From Actinacidiphila acididurans (GTDB lineage: Bacteria; Actinomycetota; Actinomycetes; Streptomycetales; Streptomycetaceae), in contig NZ_JADKYB010000018.1 in NCBI RefSeq assembly GCF_016918855.1, positions 62,001 through 126,000 of the forward strand: 64,000 bases of DNA. The letters run 5' to 3'. The position numbers and the translations under genes were made by a program. Below are positions 16,791-24,739 of the stretch, in pieces (position 1 is the stretch's first letter; every line of letters begins with the position of its first letter). Under the pieces are notes generated by a model. That model was not told the DNA's origin and did no database searches. It saw nothing but the letters and a program-made list of their open reading frames with translations.

Positions 16791-19385
16791 TCAGTGGGAA
16801 CCGCGGGAGAAGACCGCACAGCGCAGTTCGCTCGTGTGACGTTCTCCGTCGATGTCGAGCCAGAGCTCTTCCGGCGACGGGAGCATCTCGCTGAATTCCA
16901 GCGGGGAATCCGATTTCCGGGAAAGACGGAAGATCTGTCTGACGACGAGAGGGGACTCCCAGTCGACATACACCGGCTTCGGCTCGCCGGGGATCTTCAG
17001 GAAGCCGTGGCGGGGCAGACCCAGGTCGCGGCGCAGCTTGCCGGCGGCGGCGAACTCGGCCGCGTCCCCCTTCGCCGGGCGCGTCCCCGGGCTCCAGCCG
17101 CGAAGGGCGTTCGCGGGGATGCGCCAGCGCTCCCGGTGCAGGACGATACGGCCGCAGCGGATGCGCGGCAGATGGTCGAGGCCGACGCTGCGTATGCCGA
17201 CGCCCCCGAAGTGCCGGGGGAAGGCGAACGGGGAGAGCGGGTCCTGGCGGATGCTGGGTCCGCCCGCCAGCGGAGCGAGCAGCTTCAGCCGGCCTTCCAC
17301 TCCCTGGGCGCGCAACTCCAGGCGTTCGGCGGTGGCCACGAGGTACAGCCGGTCGGGCTGGAGCACGGTGTCCCGGCTTTTCGGGGACAGCCCGTGAACC
17401 TCCAGGTCCGGGCAGGGGTAGGTCAGTTGGGCGGCGGTTTTGTCGGGATGCGCGCGGGAGAGGTCGATCAGCACCTCGTCCTCGTCGAGCAGGCTCTGGT
17501 ACCGGGCGTAGACCTCGTCGAGCAGGTCCGGGGCCTGCGCCTGCATCATCGGGGCGAAGCTGGAGTGGGTGAGGGCCTCGCGGACGGCATGGCAGTCGCC
17601 CACGACCGCGAGGAAGTCGCCGTCGGCGAGGGCGTCGGCGTCCCGCGCGGCGAGCATGACGTCCGGATTGCACAGGGCCGGTGGCGTGGCCGGATGGCGG
17701 GCGAGCAGTTCCTCCAGCCGGTCCCGGTCCACGACCGTCTCGTGCTGATCACCGGTGGTCCCGGCCAGCAGTACGTCCGTGATCTCCTGGTCGAGCGCCG
17801 CGATGTCCCGGTCCACTTCCTCGCACAGTCGGGCGAGTTGCGGCTTGTCCTCGAAGAAGCCGGCGTAGAAGTGCTGGAGGGCAACGGGGTTTCCCAGGCC
17901 GAAACGGTCCTCCGTCCAGCGGCGCAGGATTTCCTGCTCGCGGCGGACACGGAGCCGGGGTGCGAGAAGTGTCAGGTCGTAGACCACGGACAGCTCGCGA
18001 CTGATGACGTTCCCGAGGTCTTCGCCGAGGGTCATGTTCCTGACCGGGCTGTACGCCTCCTCGTAGAGGACGCTCCGGTCGGAGTAGTGCAGACCCTGGG
18101 AACGGTTGGCCGCGGTCCCGGTGACCTCCTCGAAGGTCTCCTTGAGGCGGCCCAACAGGGCGGCACGGTCCTCGACCGGGCCGTCGGCGAACCGGCGCAG
18201 CGTGTCGGCGAACCACCGCACCACCGCGAGTTCGGCCGCCCCTTCCGCTCCCTCTTCCAGGTGTCCCGACAGCGTCCGGAGCGGATCGGCGGCCCCGACG
18301 GGAATCTCCCAGCGCGCGGTCAGCCAGTCCTTGGCCACCAGTTCGCGCAGCACCTCGTCGAAGGTGCGACCGGGCGAGGTGCTGCCGCGGCGCATCCAAT
18401 CGGCGCGCAGCTGTGCCACCGTGTGCTCGCCGTCGCATCGTTCCCACAGCCATGACTGGTCGTCGTCGAACGTGTCGGCCGTCACCTCGGTGAAGCGCCA
18501 GTCGTCCGGCATGCCGGTGCGCGTCTCGAACGCGTACCGCCGGATCCGGGAGTCCTGGCCGAACGCGAGCGGGCGCCGCCGTGGACGTACGGTCTCGAAG
18601 AGCTCGGGGCGGCCGCTGAATGCCTCGGCCATCGCCTCGCCCGCCCAGTGGCTCAGGAAGGCGACGCGTCGCAGTGGACCGGTGGACCAGGAGATCCCCG
18701 CGGTGTCGGGTGCCACCCGGGCCACCGCCAGGGGGCCGAAGTGCGAGTGGGTCTCGTTCTTCGTCGTGACCCGCTGGAGGTACATGGTGAGCAGGTCGGT
18801 CATGCGCCTGACGTGCCCGTCCGATCCCCCTCCACCACCGTCGATCCAGCCGGCGAACTCCTCGAACCGCGCGTCGTTCGACAGGAGCAGGACCTGCTGG
18901 AGCGCGGGGTCCCGGAAGAGGCGCAGGACGGTCTCGCGACCGCGGGCCAGCGCGGCGGCGTGATCCTTCTCGAAGGCGACCCACGCGCTGTCCAGGGTCA
19001 GCACCGCGTCCTGGTAGCGCTTGACCGTCGCCATGGCCGACGGGCCGAGGTCCTGCTCCAAGCGCGCGAGGTCGCGGGGCGGGAAGGGACGCAGCATGCC
19101 CACGCCGGAGGCGATGTCGCCCTTCGTGCCCACGCGCTCCGCACGTAATACCGCTTTCAACCGCTGGCCGATCCCCAGCGCCTCATCGCAGTGGGCGAGT
19201 ACGGCATCCGCGGCTTCGGCGGTCGACGAGTCGGCCACGTGCCGCAGGAGAGAGCTGGGGAATCCGGCGTGGCGCAGCAGCATGATCGGCGCGAGCGCCC
19301 ACTCGTTGTGGTCATTGAAGTGGCTGGTCAGGGTCTTGTCACCTCGAAGTCGCGCGTCGTTTTGACGCTGCGCTCGCGTGTCCAT
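16791..19385 (-). CDS. LanB-type tRNA-dependent aminoacyl/glutamyl transferase without elimination domain (copy 2)
   Basis: About 864 aa, nearly the same length as the paralogue at 9713-12310. It has the same landmarks: TTKNETHSHFGP near residue 208, GLHYSDRSVLYEEA, VVGDCHAVREALTHSSF and QDPLSPFAFPRHFGG, and no SpaB_C elimination domain. ATG 19385 is preceded by GAGGGG. First clear gene of the operon, downstream of a short region with possible micro-ORFs. Two different small LanB proteins in one operon suggest two successive tRNA-dependent additions, or one active and one scaffolding subunit. Confidence 0.85.
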   Translation of the reverse strand: MDTRAQRQNDARLRGDKTLTSHFNDHNEWALAPIMLLRHAGFPSSLLRHVADSSTAEAADAVLAHCDEALGIGQRLKAVLRAERVGTKGDIASGVGMLRPFPPRDLARLEQDLGPSAMATVKRYQDAVLTLDSAWVAFEKDHAAALARGRETVLRLFRDPALQQVLLLSNDARFEEFAGWIDGGGGGSDGHVRRMTDLLTMYLQRVTTKNETHSHFGPLAVARVAPDTAGISWSTGPLRRVAFLSHWAGEAMAEAFSGRPELFETVRPRRRPLAFGQDSRIRRYAFETRTGMPDDWRFTEVTADTFDDDQSWLWERCDGEHTVAQLRADWMRRGSTSPGRTFDEVLRELVAKDWLTARWEIPVGAADPLRTLSGHLEEGAEGAAELAVVRWFADTLRRFADGPVEDRAALLGRLKETFEEVTGTAANRSQGLHYSDRSVLYEEAYSPVRNMTLGEDLGNVISRELSVVYDLTLLAPRLRVRREQEILRRWTEDRFGLGNPVALQHFYAGFFEDKPQLARLCEEVDRDIAALDQEITDVLLAGTTGDQHETVVDRDRLEELLARHPATPPALCNPDVMLAARDADALADGDFLAVVGDCHAVREALTHSSFAPMMQAQAPDLLDEVYARYQSLLDEDEVLIDLSRAHPDKTAAQLTYPCPDLEVHGLSPKSRDTVLQPDRLYLVATAERLELRAQGVEGRLKLLAPLAGGPSIRQDPLSPFAFPRHFGGVGIRSVGLDHLPRIRCGRIVLHRERWRIPANALRGWSPGTRPAKGDAAEFAAAGKLRRDLGLPRHGFLKIPGEPKPVYVDWESPLVVRQIFRLSRKSDSPLEFSEMLPSPEELWLDIDGERHTSELRCAVFSRGSH

Positions 19386-19426
19386 GCGTGCCCCTCGGCG
19401 GCTCAGTGCTCGCAACGGGAGTGACG

Positions 19427-19501
19427 CTAGTCATGCAGTGGGGCGTATTCAATGGCATATGCAAGGCTCGCCGACTTCAAGCCAAAGAGTGGCTTGATCA
19501 T
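19427..19501 (-). CDS. Possible 24-aa peptide upstream of the LanB operon
   Basis: A micro-ORF encoding M-IKPLFGLKSASLAYAIEYAPLHD on the operon strand, ending 41 bases before LanB copy 2. It has no good ribosome-binding site of its own. However, its ATG overlaps the stop (ATGA) of a preceding 13-codon micro-ORF (19498-19539, starting MSHSRDNHP), which has AGGA 6 bases upstream. Position is right for a precursor or leader peptide, but chance ORFs of this size are common. Not recognised as any known precursor. Confidence 0.25.
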   Translation of the reverse strand: MIKPLFGLKSASLAYAIEYAPLHD

Positions 19502-19580
19502 TCTTTGGGGCGGGGGTGGTTGTCCCGCGAATGCGACATCTGTCGTCCTGTGTCCCAGCCGCAACGCGTGGCGGGAACAC

Positions 19581-19601
19581 TTGCAAGCGGGTTGCTTGCA
19601 A
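19581..19601. promoter_or_regulatory. Perfect 8-bp palindrome, likely operator of the XRE regulator
   Basis: TTGCAAGC, five bases, GCTTGCAA: a perfect inverted repeat centred about 40 bases before the XRE start codon, in the gap between that gene and the divergent LanB operon. Such dyads are typical autoregulatory sites of XRE proteins. Its position would allow it to influence the LanB operon as well. Confidence 0.6.
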
Positions 19602-19631
19602 AAGTTAGCGGAATGGGGGACGCTGGAAGGC

Positions 19632-20159
19632 ATGGGAACCCTGAAGCTCGGGGAGTATCTGCGGGAGCAGCGGCGCAGTGCGCAGCTCAGCCTGCGGCAG
19701 CTCGCGGACGCGGCCGGGGTGTCGAATCCGTATCTGAGCCAGATCGAGCGCGGGCTGCGCAAGCCCAGCGCGGAGATCCTGCAGCAGCTCGCGAAGGCGC
19801 TGCGGATATCGGCCGAGACGCTCTACGTGCAGGCCGGAATCCTCGACGCACGGGAGCGGGACGCGCTGGAGGTGCCGGCCGCGATCCTCACCGACCCGTC
19901 GATCAACGAGCGCCAGAAGCAGGTGCTCATCCAGATCTACGAGTCCTTCCGCAAGGAGAATGCCGCGGCCGCGGAAGGGAACCCCGTACCGGAGGACCCG
20001 GCGGCCGGCGACGATGCCGGCGGCGAGCGGGGCGACCAGGACGGCCGTGAGCCCGGGGATCCCCGGGACGACCACGGGAACGACACGAAAGCCGGGGCCG
20101 GACGCCACGACGCGCGCGGACCCGTACGGGAGGAAACCGATCATGGCGATCACCGATGA
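19632..20159 (+). CDS. XRE-family helix-turn-helix regulator
   Basis: About 175 aa. The N-terminal 70 residues form a Cro/C1-type HTH (LGEYLREQRRSAQLSLRQLADAAGVSNPYLSQIERGLRKPS). This is a conserved Streptomyces regulator. A flexible, acidic, low-complexity tail follows from about residue 110. ATG 19632 has GGAAGG just upstream; the open frame continues 60 codons further back but through the operator. The 3' end overlaps the next gene by 17 bases, so the pair is co-transcribed. Confidence 0.88.
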   Translation: MGTLKLGEYLREQRRSAQLSLRQLADAAGVSNPYLSQIERGLRKPSAEILQQLAKALRISAETLYVQAGILDARERDALEVPAAILTDPSINERQKQVLIQIYESFRKENAAAAEGNPVPEDPAAGDDAGGERGDQDGREPGDPRDDHGNDTKAGAGRHDARGPVREETDHGDHR

Positions 20160-20679
20160 CATCGTGAAGAACCTCCGCAACCCCACCCCGCTGTACGCGG
20201 TCGCGGGCGCGGCGGACCTGGCCGCGCAGAAGCTGCGGGAAGTGCCCCCGCTGCTGGTGCGGATCCGGGACGAGGCGCCCGAGCGGCTGGAGAAGCTGCG
20301 CGGCACCGACCCCAAGGCGGTCCAGGAGCGGGTCACCGCCCAGGCCAAGGACGCCCAGACCAAGGTCCAGCAGACCTGGCACGAGCTGGACCTGAAGGAA
20401 CTGCGGGACGTCCGCCGGATCAGCGAGTCCGTGCAGAGCGCCGCCCTCCAGGGCGTGGGCCGCGCGGCCGGCGCCGCTGTGGCGCTGCGCGAGACGTACG
20501 ACGACCTCGCCGCGCGCGGCAAGGGCGCCGTCGCGAACTGGCGCGGCCAGACCGCCGACGAGGTGGTGGAGATCGCCGCCGCCGTCGAGCCGGACAAGGA
20601 CCAGGCCGCCGAGGCCAAGGACGAGCCCGTCAAGAAGCCGGCGGCCCGCAGGTCGACCCCGAAGAAGCCGGCCAAGTGA
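20143..20679 (+). CDS. HBHA-like coiled-coil protein with Lys/Ala-rich tail
   Basis: About 178 aa, starting MAITDDIVKN after a GGGAGG site. The middle is predicted helical, rich in Ala, Lys and Glu. The end has Lys-Lys-Pro-Ala repeats (VKKPAARRSTPKKPAK), like the C-terminus of mycobacterial heparin-binding haemagglutinin and histone-like proteins. Function in Streptomyces is unclear; it may bind nucleic acid or the membrane. Overlaps the upstream XRE gene and is probably co-expressed with it. Confidence 0.75.
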   Translation: MAITDDIVKNLRNPTPLYAVAGAADLAAQKLREVPPLLVRIRDEAPERLEKLRGTDPKAVQERVTAQAKDAQTKVQQTWHELDLKELRDVRRISESVQSAALQGVGRAAGAAVALRETYDDLAARGKGAVANWRGQTADEVVEIAAAVEPDKDQAAEAKDEPVKKPAARRSTPKKPAK

Positions 20680-20909
20680 CACCTGCCGGTGCCCGCCCCC
20701 GCCGGCCCGCGGTGCCGTACCGGTTCCGCGGCCGGGCGGGGACGGCGCCGGAAGGGGCGTCCGGAGAGCAGCACCCGTGAGAGCAGCCCCCGGAAACCGG
20801 TACCCGTATGAGTGACGCCAAGAAGTGCGGGCACCGAACTCCGTACCGGGTCGTTGTCCCGGTGGGACCGGTACGGTGGTGGCCGGCGGACGAAGCGACA
20901 CGCTAGGCG

Positions 20910-21284
20910 GTGGACGGCATGCTGATCACGGGGTTCTTCGGAGTCATCGCCCTGCTTTCCTGGGCGCTCTTCCTCTTCGCGCTGTTCGCCTTCGTCGACG
21001 CGGCCATTCACCGCGAGGACGCATACCGCGCCGCGGACAAGAAGTCCAAGCCGTTCTGGCTGGTCGTGCTGGGCCTGGCCGCCGTGGTGATGAAGTTCGT
21101 CTCGATCCTCTCGTTCCTGCCGATCATCGGCCTCGTCGCCGTGATCGTGTACATGGTCGACGTACGCCCCGCCGTCCGGCAGGTCACCGGGCGCGGCACG
21201 GGCGGCAACCGGACGGCCTTCCGGCGCCGTAACCGCGGCAGCAGCAGCGACGGCCCGTACGGCCCGTACAACGGCCGCCGCTGA
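20910..21284 (+). CDS. DUF2516-family small membrane protein
   Basis: About 124 aa with an N-terminal transmembrane helix (ITGFFGVIALLSWALFLFALF), a short basic loop with DAAIHREDAYRAADKKSKPFW, and a second hydrophobic pair. The Gly/Arg-rich tail is probably cytoplasmic. GTG 20910 is taken as start; ATG 20919 is equally possible. Usually next to the XRE-HBHA pair in Streptomyces. No known function. Confidence 0.8.
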   Translation: MDGMLITGFFGVIALLSWALFLFALFAFVDAAIHREDAYRAADKKSKPFWLVVLGLAAVVMKFVSILSFLPIIGLVAVIVYMVDVRPAVRQVTGRGTGGNRTAFRRRNRGSSSDGPYGPYNGRR

Positions 21285-21387
21285 GACGCCGATACACAGC
21301 CGATACGGGGGACGGCCGGCGGTACGCACGCCCGGCCGCACCCCGCGCGCCGATCAGGACGGCATCTGCCCCGGGGACCCCAGGACC

Positions 21388-22878
21388 TCAGCCCTTCGCC
21401 GGCCCCTCCAGCGGCTGCCGCTCCAGCAGCACCACCGCCACGTCGTCCGTCAGTTCGCCGCCGTTGAGCTCGCGCACCTCCGTGACCGCCGCGTCGAGGA
21501 AGCCCTCGCCGCGCAGCCCCGAGGCGAGGAGGCGGGCGGCCAGCCGCACCATGCCGTCCTGGCCGAGCCGCTGCCTGCTGCCGTCCACCCGGCCCTCGAT
21601 CAGGCCGTCGGTGTAGAGCATCAGCGCCCACTCGCCGTCCAGCCGGACCGGCACCCGCTCCCACGAGGCGTCCGGCAGCAGCCCGAGCGCGGGCCCGGGC
21701 TCGTCGCAGGGCAGCAGCGCCGGCACCCGGCCGGGGCCCGCCACCAGCGGCGCGGGGTGGCCGGCCAGGTACAGGCAGGCCAGGTCGCCGTCCGCGGCGA
21801 TGTCCACCAGGCACAAGGTGGCGAAAATCTCCTCGCTGGCCCGTTCGTGGACCAGCACCTCCTGCATCGTGTGCAGCAGTTGCTCGCCGCCCAGCCCGGC
21901 GAAGGTCAGCGCGCGCCAGGCGATGCGCAGTTCCACGCCGAGCGCCGCCGCGTCCGGGCCGTGCCCGCACACGTCGCCGATCATCGCGTGCACGGTGCCG
22001 TCCGCGGTGCGCACGGTGTCGTAGAAGTCGCCGCCGAGCAGCGCGCGGCTGCGGCCGGGCCGGTACCGCGCGGCGAACCGCAGGCCCGCCGCGCCCTCCA
22101 GCAGCGGCGTCGGCAGCAGGCCGCGCTCCAGCCGGGAGTTCTCCTGCGCCAGCAGCCGCGACTCGGTGAGCTGCCGCTGGGCGAGGTCCGCCCGCTTGCG
22201 CTCCACCGCGTACCGCACCGCCCTGGTCACGGTCGCCGCGCCCACGTCGTGCCGCGACAGGTGGTCCTGCGCGCCGATCCGTACCGCCTCGGCCGCCCGG
22301 CCGTCGTCGGGGCCGTCGGTCAGCACCAGTACCGCCGTGCCCGGCGCCAGCCGGTTCACCTGCCGCAGGCTCGCCAGCACGTCCGGCAGGTCGAGCAGGA
22401 TGCAGTGCACGCCGTCGGTGAGCAGCCGGCCCGCCGCGGTCAGATTGGCCGCACGCAGCACCTTGATCCGCGGGCCGCCCTTCTCCTCGAAGTACGGCGC
22501 CGTGAACGCGCTGGTCGGGTCGTCCCCGATCACCAGCAGCGTCAGCGTGAGCGGCCCGGCCCCGTTCGTCCGCTGCCGCGGCAGCGTCACCGCCCCGGGC
22601 AGGTCCAGCCCCTGCTCGCCCAGGTCCAGGTCGTCCAAGCCGTCCAGGCCGGGCACGCCGCCGTCCACGTCCGCGAGGTCCCCCACGGGGAACTCCGCCG
22701 CGGCGCCGGTTTCGCCGGCGGCCTGTGGATGACCGGGCGTGTCCGGATCGAGGTCGCGGGCCTGGTCGTCGCCGTCGTGCGCCGCCAGCCCGTCGTGCCC
22801 GTCCGCGGGCATGACCGTCCCGCCCTCTGCACCGGGTGCGGTGGCTGAGGGCCGTTCAGTGCCGCGCCGTGCGGACAT
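21388..22878 (-). CDS. RsbU/SpoIIE-like PP2C phosphatase with receiver-like domain
   Basis: About 496 aa. Residues around 110-230 look like a response-regulator receiver fold (LTLTLLVIGDD, HCILLDLPDVLASL, VLVLTDGPDDGRAAEAVRIGAQDHL). A helix (about 230-260) leads to a SpoIIE-type phosphatase domain with LLGGDFYDT, MIGDVCGHGPDAAA, YLAGHPAPLV, LMLYTDGLIEGR and LTDDVAVVLL, so the metal-binding Asps are present. It should dephosphorylate an anti-sigma-factor antagonist. The long acidic N-terminus is low complexity. No antagonist gene is adjacent. Confidence 0.85.
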   Translation of the reverse strand: MSARRGTERPSATAPGAEGGTVMPADGHDGLAAHDGDDQARDLDPDTPGHPQAAGETGAAAEFPVGDLADVDGGVPGLDGLDDLDLGEQGLDLPGAVTLPRQRTNGAGPLTLTLLVIGDDPTSAFTAPYFEEKGGPRIKVLRAANLTAAGRLLTDGVHCILLDLPDVLASLRQVNRLAPGTAVLVLTDGPDDGRAAEAVRIGAQDHLSRHDVGAATVTRAVRYAVERKRADLAQRQLTESRLLAQENSRLERGLLPTPLLEGAAGLRFAARYRPGRSRALLGGDFYDTVRTADGTVHAMIGDVCGHGPDAAALGVELRIAWRALTFAGLGGEQLLHTMQEVLVHERASEEIFATLCLVDIAADGDLACLYLAGHPAPLVAGPGRVPALLPCDEPGPALGLLPDASWERVPVRLDGEWALMLYTDGLIEGRVDGSRQRLGQDGMVRLAARLLASGLRGEGFLDAAVTEVRELNGGELTDDVAVVLLERQPLEGPAKG

Positions 22879-23629
22879 CACACCCGACTCCTTCCCTCCC
22901 CGAGGGTCACGGGTGACCCTAATGGCTGCGATGGGCGTGACGGGAGAGCCAGTTGTAAACCGCCACGGTCATATGCGGTGGCCAGCGGGGGATTTCACCC
23001 CCGATGTGCCGGTCCGCACATGACGAACATCACGCCTACAGGTCACAACCATGCCCCGGTCGCGATCCTCTTCCCCACCTACAGCAATACATACGCTCAC
23101 CCCACGGTGAACGTTCACCTTATTTCAGCCGACTATGAATCCCCTGTGGCCGGGGGTGGCCTTTCGGGAGGGGCGCTTTTGGGGTGGTGCGGGGGTTGTG
23201 CGGGTTCTGCCCGCACGGGACCTGCGGCTGGTGCCGGGCGGGGTGGGTTGCTGTGGTTGGGGTAGGGGCTTGGCCGTGTACGGAGGGGGTGACGGTGGGT
23301 TGTTGTGCGGGGGAGTGCGGTGCTGCTGCGGAGGCGCGGCTGCAGCGGGAGGACGGTCACCCAAGGGGCGCGGGGCTCTGCCTGATGTGGGGCTGGCGCC
23401 GGGGGGGCGCGACCAGCCGCGAACCGGCGGCAGCCGGCGACGCACCGCAGGTGCAACGGCGAGTTGCCGCTCTGGAGAAGTAGGGCACCGAAACCGCGGG
23501 TTGCCGCCCCGGCGGGGTAGGCACCGACTTCCAGGGGCGCAGGCCAAAGGCGAGGGCACCGATTTTCGACCAGTCCAAGCCCGGAGAGCGCGAGCTCAAA
23601 AGGAGTACGGCCACCTATACGCTCAACCC
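22879..23629. other. Long intergenic region with Streptomyces-type repeat
   Basis: About 750 bases without a convincing gene. The first part has lower GC (around 22985-23140). At about 23354-23425 there is a segment reading aggggcgcggggctctgcc followed by ggggggcgcgaccagccgcg, which resembles the dispersed intergenic repeat of Streptomyces genomes. The end holds the first copy of a long direct repeat described separately. Confidence 0.5.
23437..23610. repeat. Long direct repeat, copy A, upstream of the methyltransferase gene
   Basis: Shares with copy B (24421-24560) the blocks cgccgcaggtgcaacggcg-like, ccggcggggtag, caccgacttccaggggcgca, cggagagcgcgagctc and aggagtacgg, in the same order with small insertions. 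It ends with an AGGAG that lies about 26 bases before the methyltransferase ATG, too far for a normal ribosome-binding site. Confidence 0.8.
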
Positions 23630-24421
23630 ATGAACCCGCGGACGATCGGCACGGTCACCCGCGGCACGACCAACCCGAACCGCCTGCGCCGAATGGACCG
23701 GTGGATCGCGGCGACGTTCGCCGCCCAACTGCGCCGGACATCCGACCCGATCGCGGTGGACCTCGGTTACGGAGCCGCACCCTGGACCGCCGTCGAGCTG
23801 CTCGGGCGGCTGCGCACCGTACGGCCGGACCTGACGGTGACGGGCATCGAGATCGACCCCGCGCGGGTCGCGGCCGCGCAACCGTACGCCCGCGACGGGC
23901 TCACCTTCGCGCACGGCGGCTTCGAGGTGCCGCTGCCGGGCGGCCGGCGACCCGTGCTGATACGGGCCGCGAACGTCCTGCGGCAGTACGACGAGGCCGA
24001 GGTCGCGGCCGTCTGGGAACGGTTGCGCGCCCGGCTCGCGCCCGGCGGTCTGCTGGTCGAGGGCACCTGCGACGAGATCGGCCGCCGCCACGTATGGGTG
24101 GCGCTCGGCCCGGAGGGGCCCCGCACGGTGACCTTCGCCACCCGGCTCGGCTCCCTGACCCGGCCCTCCGACCTGGCCGAACGGCTGCCCAAGGCGTTGA
24201 TCCACCGCAACGTCCAGGGTGAGCCGGTCCATGCGTTCCTGACCGCCTTCGACCGGGCCTGGGCCACCGCGGCGCCCCTGTCCACCCTGGGCGCGCGGCA
24301 ACGGTGGGCCGCGGCGGTGCGTTCCCTTCGCGCCGACGGCTGGCCCGTCACCGACGGCCCCTCCCGCTGGCGCCAGGGCGAGGTCACCCTCGCCTGGTCC
24401 GCGGTCGCGCCCCACGCCTGA
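23630..24421 (+). CDS. Class I SAM-dependent methyltransferase-like protein
   Basis: About 263 aa. A Rossmann-type SAM-binding region is visible: IAVDLGYGAAPWTAVELL (motif I), VTGIEIDPARV (motif II) and RAANVLRQYDEAEV plus RLAPGGLLVEGTCDE (motifs IV-VI). The substrate is unknown. It is a single gene placed exactly between two copies of a long direct repeat, which looks like a small duplicated or inserted cassette. The start ATG 23630 lacks a close Shine-Dalgarno, so the start is uncertain. Confidence 0.75.
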   Translation: MNPRTIGTVTRGTTNPNRLRRMDRWIAATFAAQLRRTSDPIAVDLGYGAAPWTAVELLGRLRTVRPDLTVTGIEIDPARVAAAQPYARDGLTFAHGGFEVPLPGGRRPVLIRAANVLRQYDEAEVAAVWERLRARLAPGGLLVEGTCDEIGRRHVWVALGPEGPRTVTFATRLGSLTRPSDLAERLPKALIHRNVQGEPVHAFLTAFDRAWATAAPLSTLGARQRWAAAVRSLRADGWPVTDGPSRWRQGEVTLAWSAVAPHA

Positions 24422-24560
24422 CGGCAACGCGCCGCAGGTGCAACGGCGGGTTGCGCCCCCGGCGGGGTAGGGCACCGACTTCCAGGGGCGCAAGCCAACG
24501 GCGAGGGACCGCGGCGCCCAAGCCCAAGCCCGGAGAGCGCGAGCTCCACAGGAGTACGGC
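24421..24560. repeat. Long direct repeat, copy B, downstream of the methyltransferase gene
   Basis: Begins at the methyltransferase stop codon and mirrors copy A block by block, ending in cggagagcgcgagctccac and aggagtacgg. The remaining bases to mshA contain its promoter and the AAAGGAACAGGGAA ribosome-binding site. Confidence 0.8.
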
Positions 24561-24739
24561 ACCGTCCCCCCACGGGCCCCCGAAAAGCCTCCTCTTGGTA
24601 TCGATTCGGCGACAGCTCCCCCCGACCGGAAATGGAACTCCCCATTCCGGTGTTGACGGGGGTTGGCACGGCGTTTGCGGCCCAGCGCCCAGCGACCCCG
24701 CGCAGAACGGTAGGACGGCACGGCGAAAGGAACAGGGAA

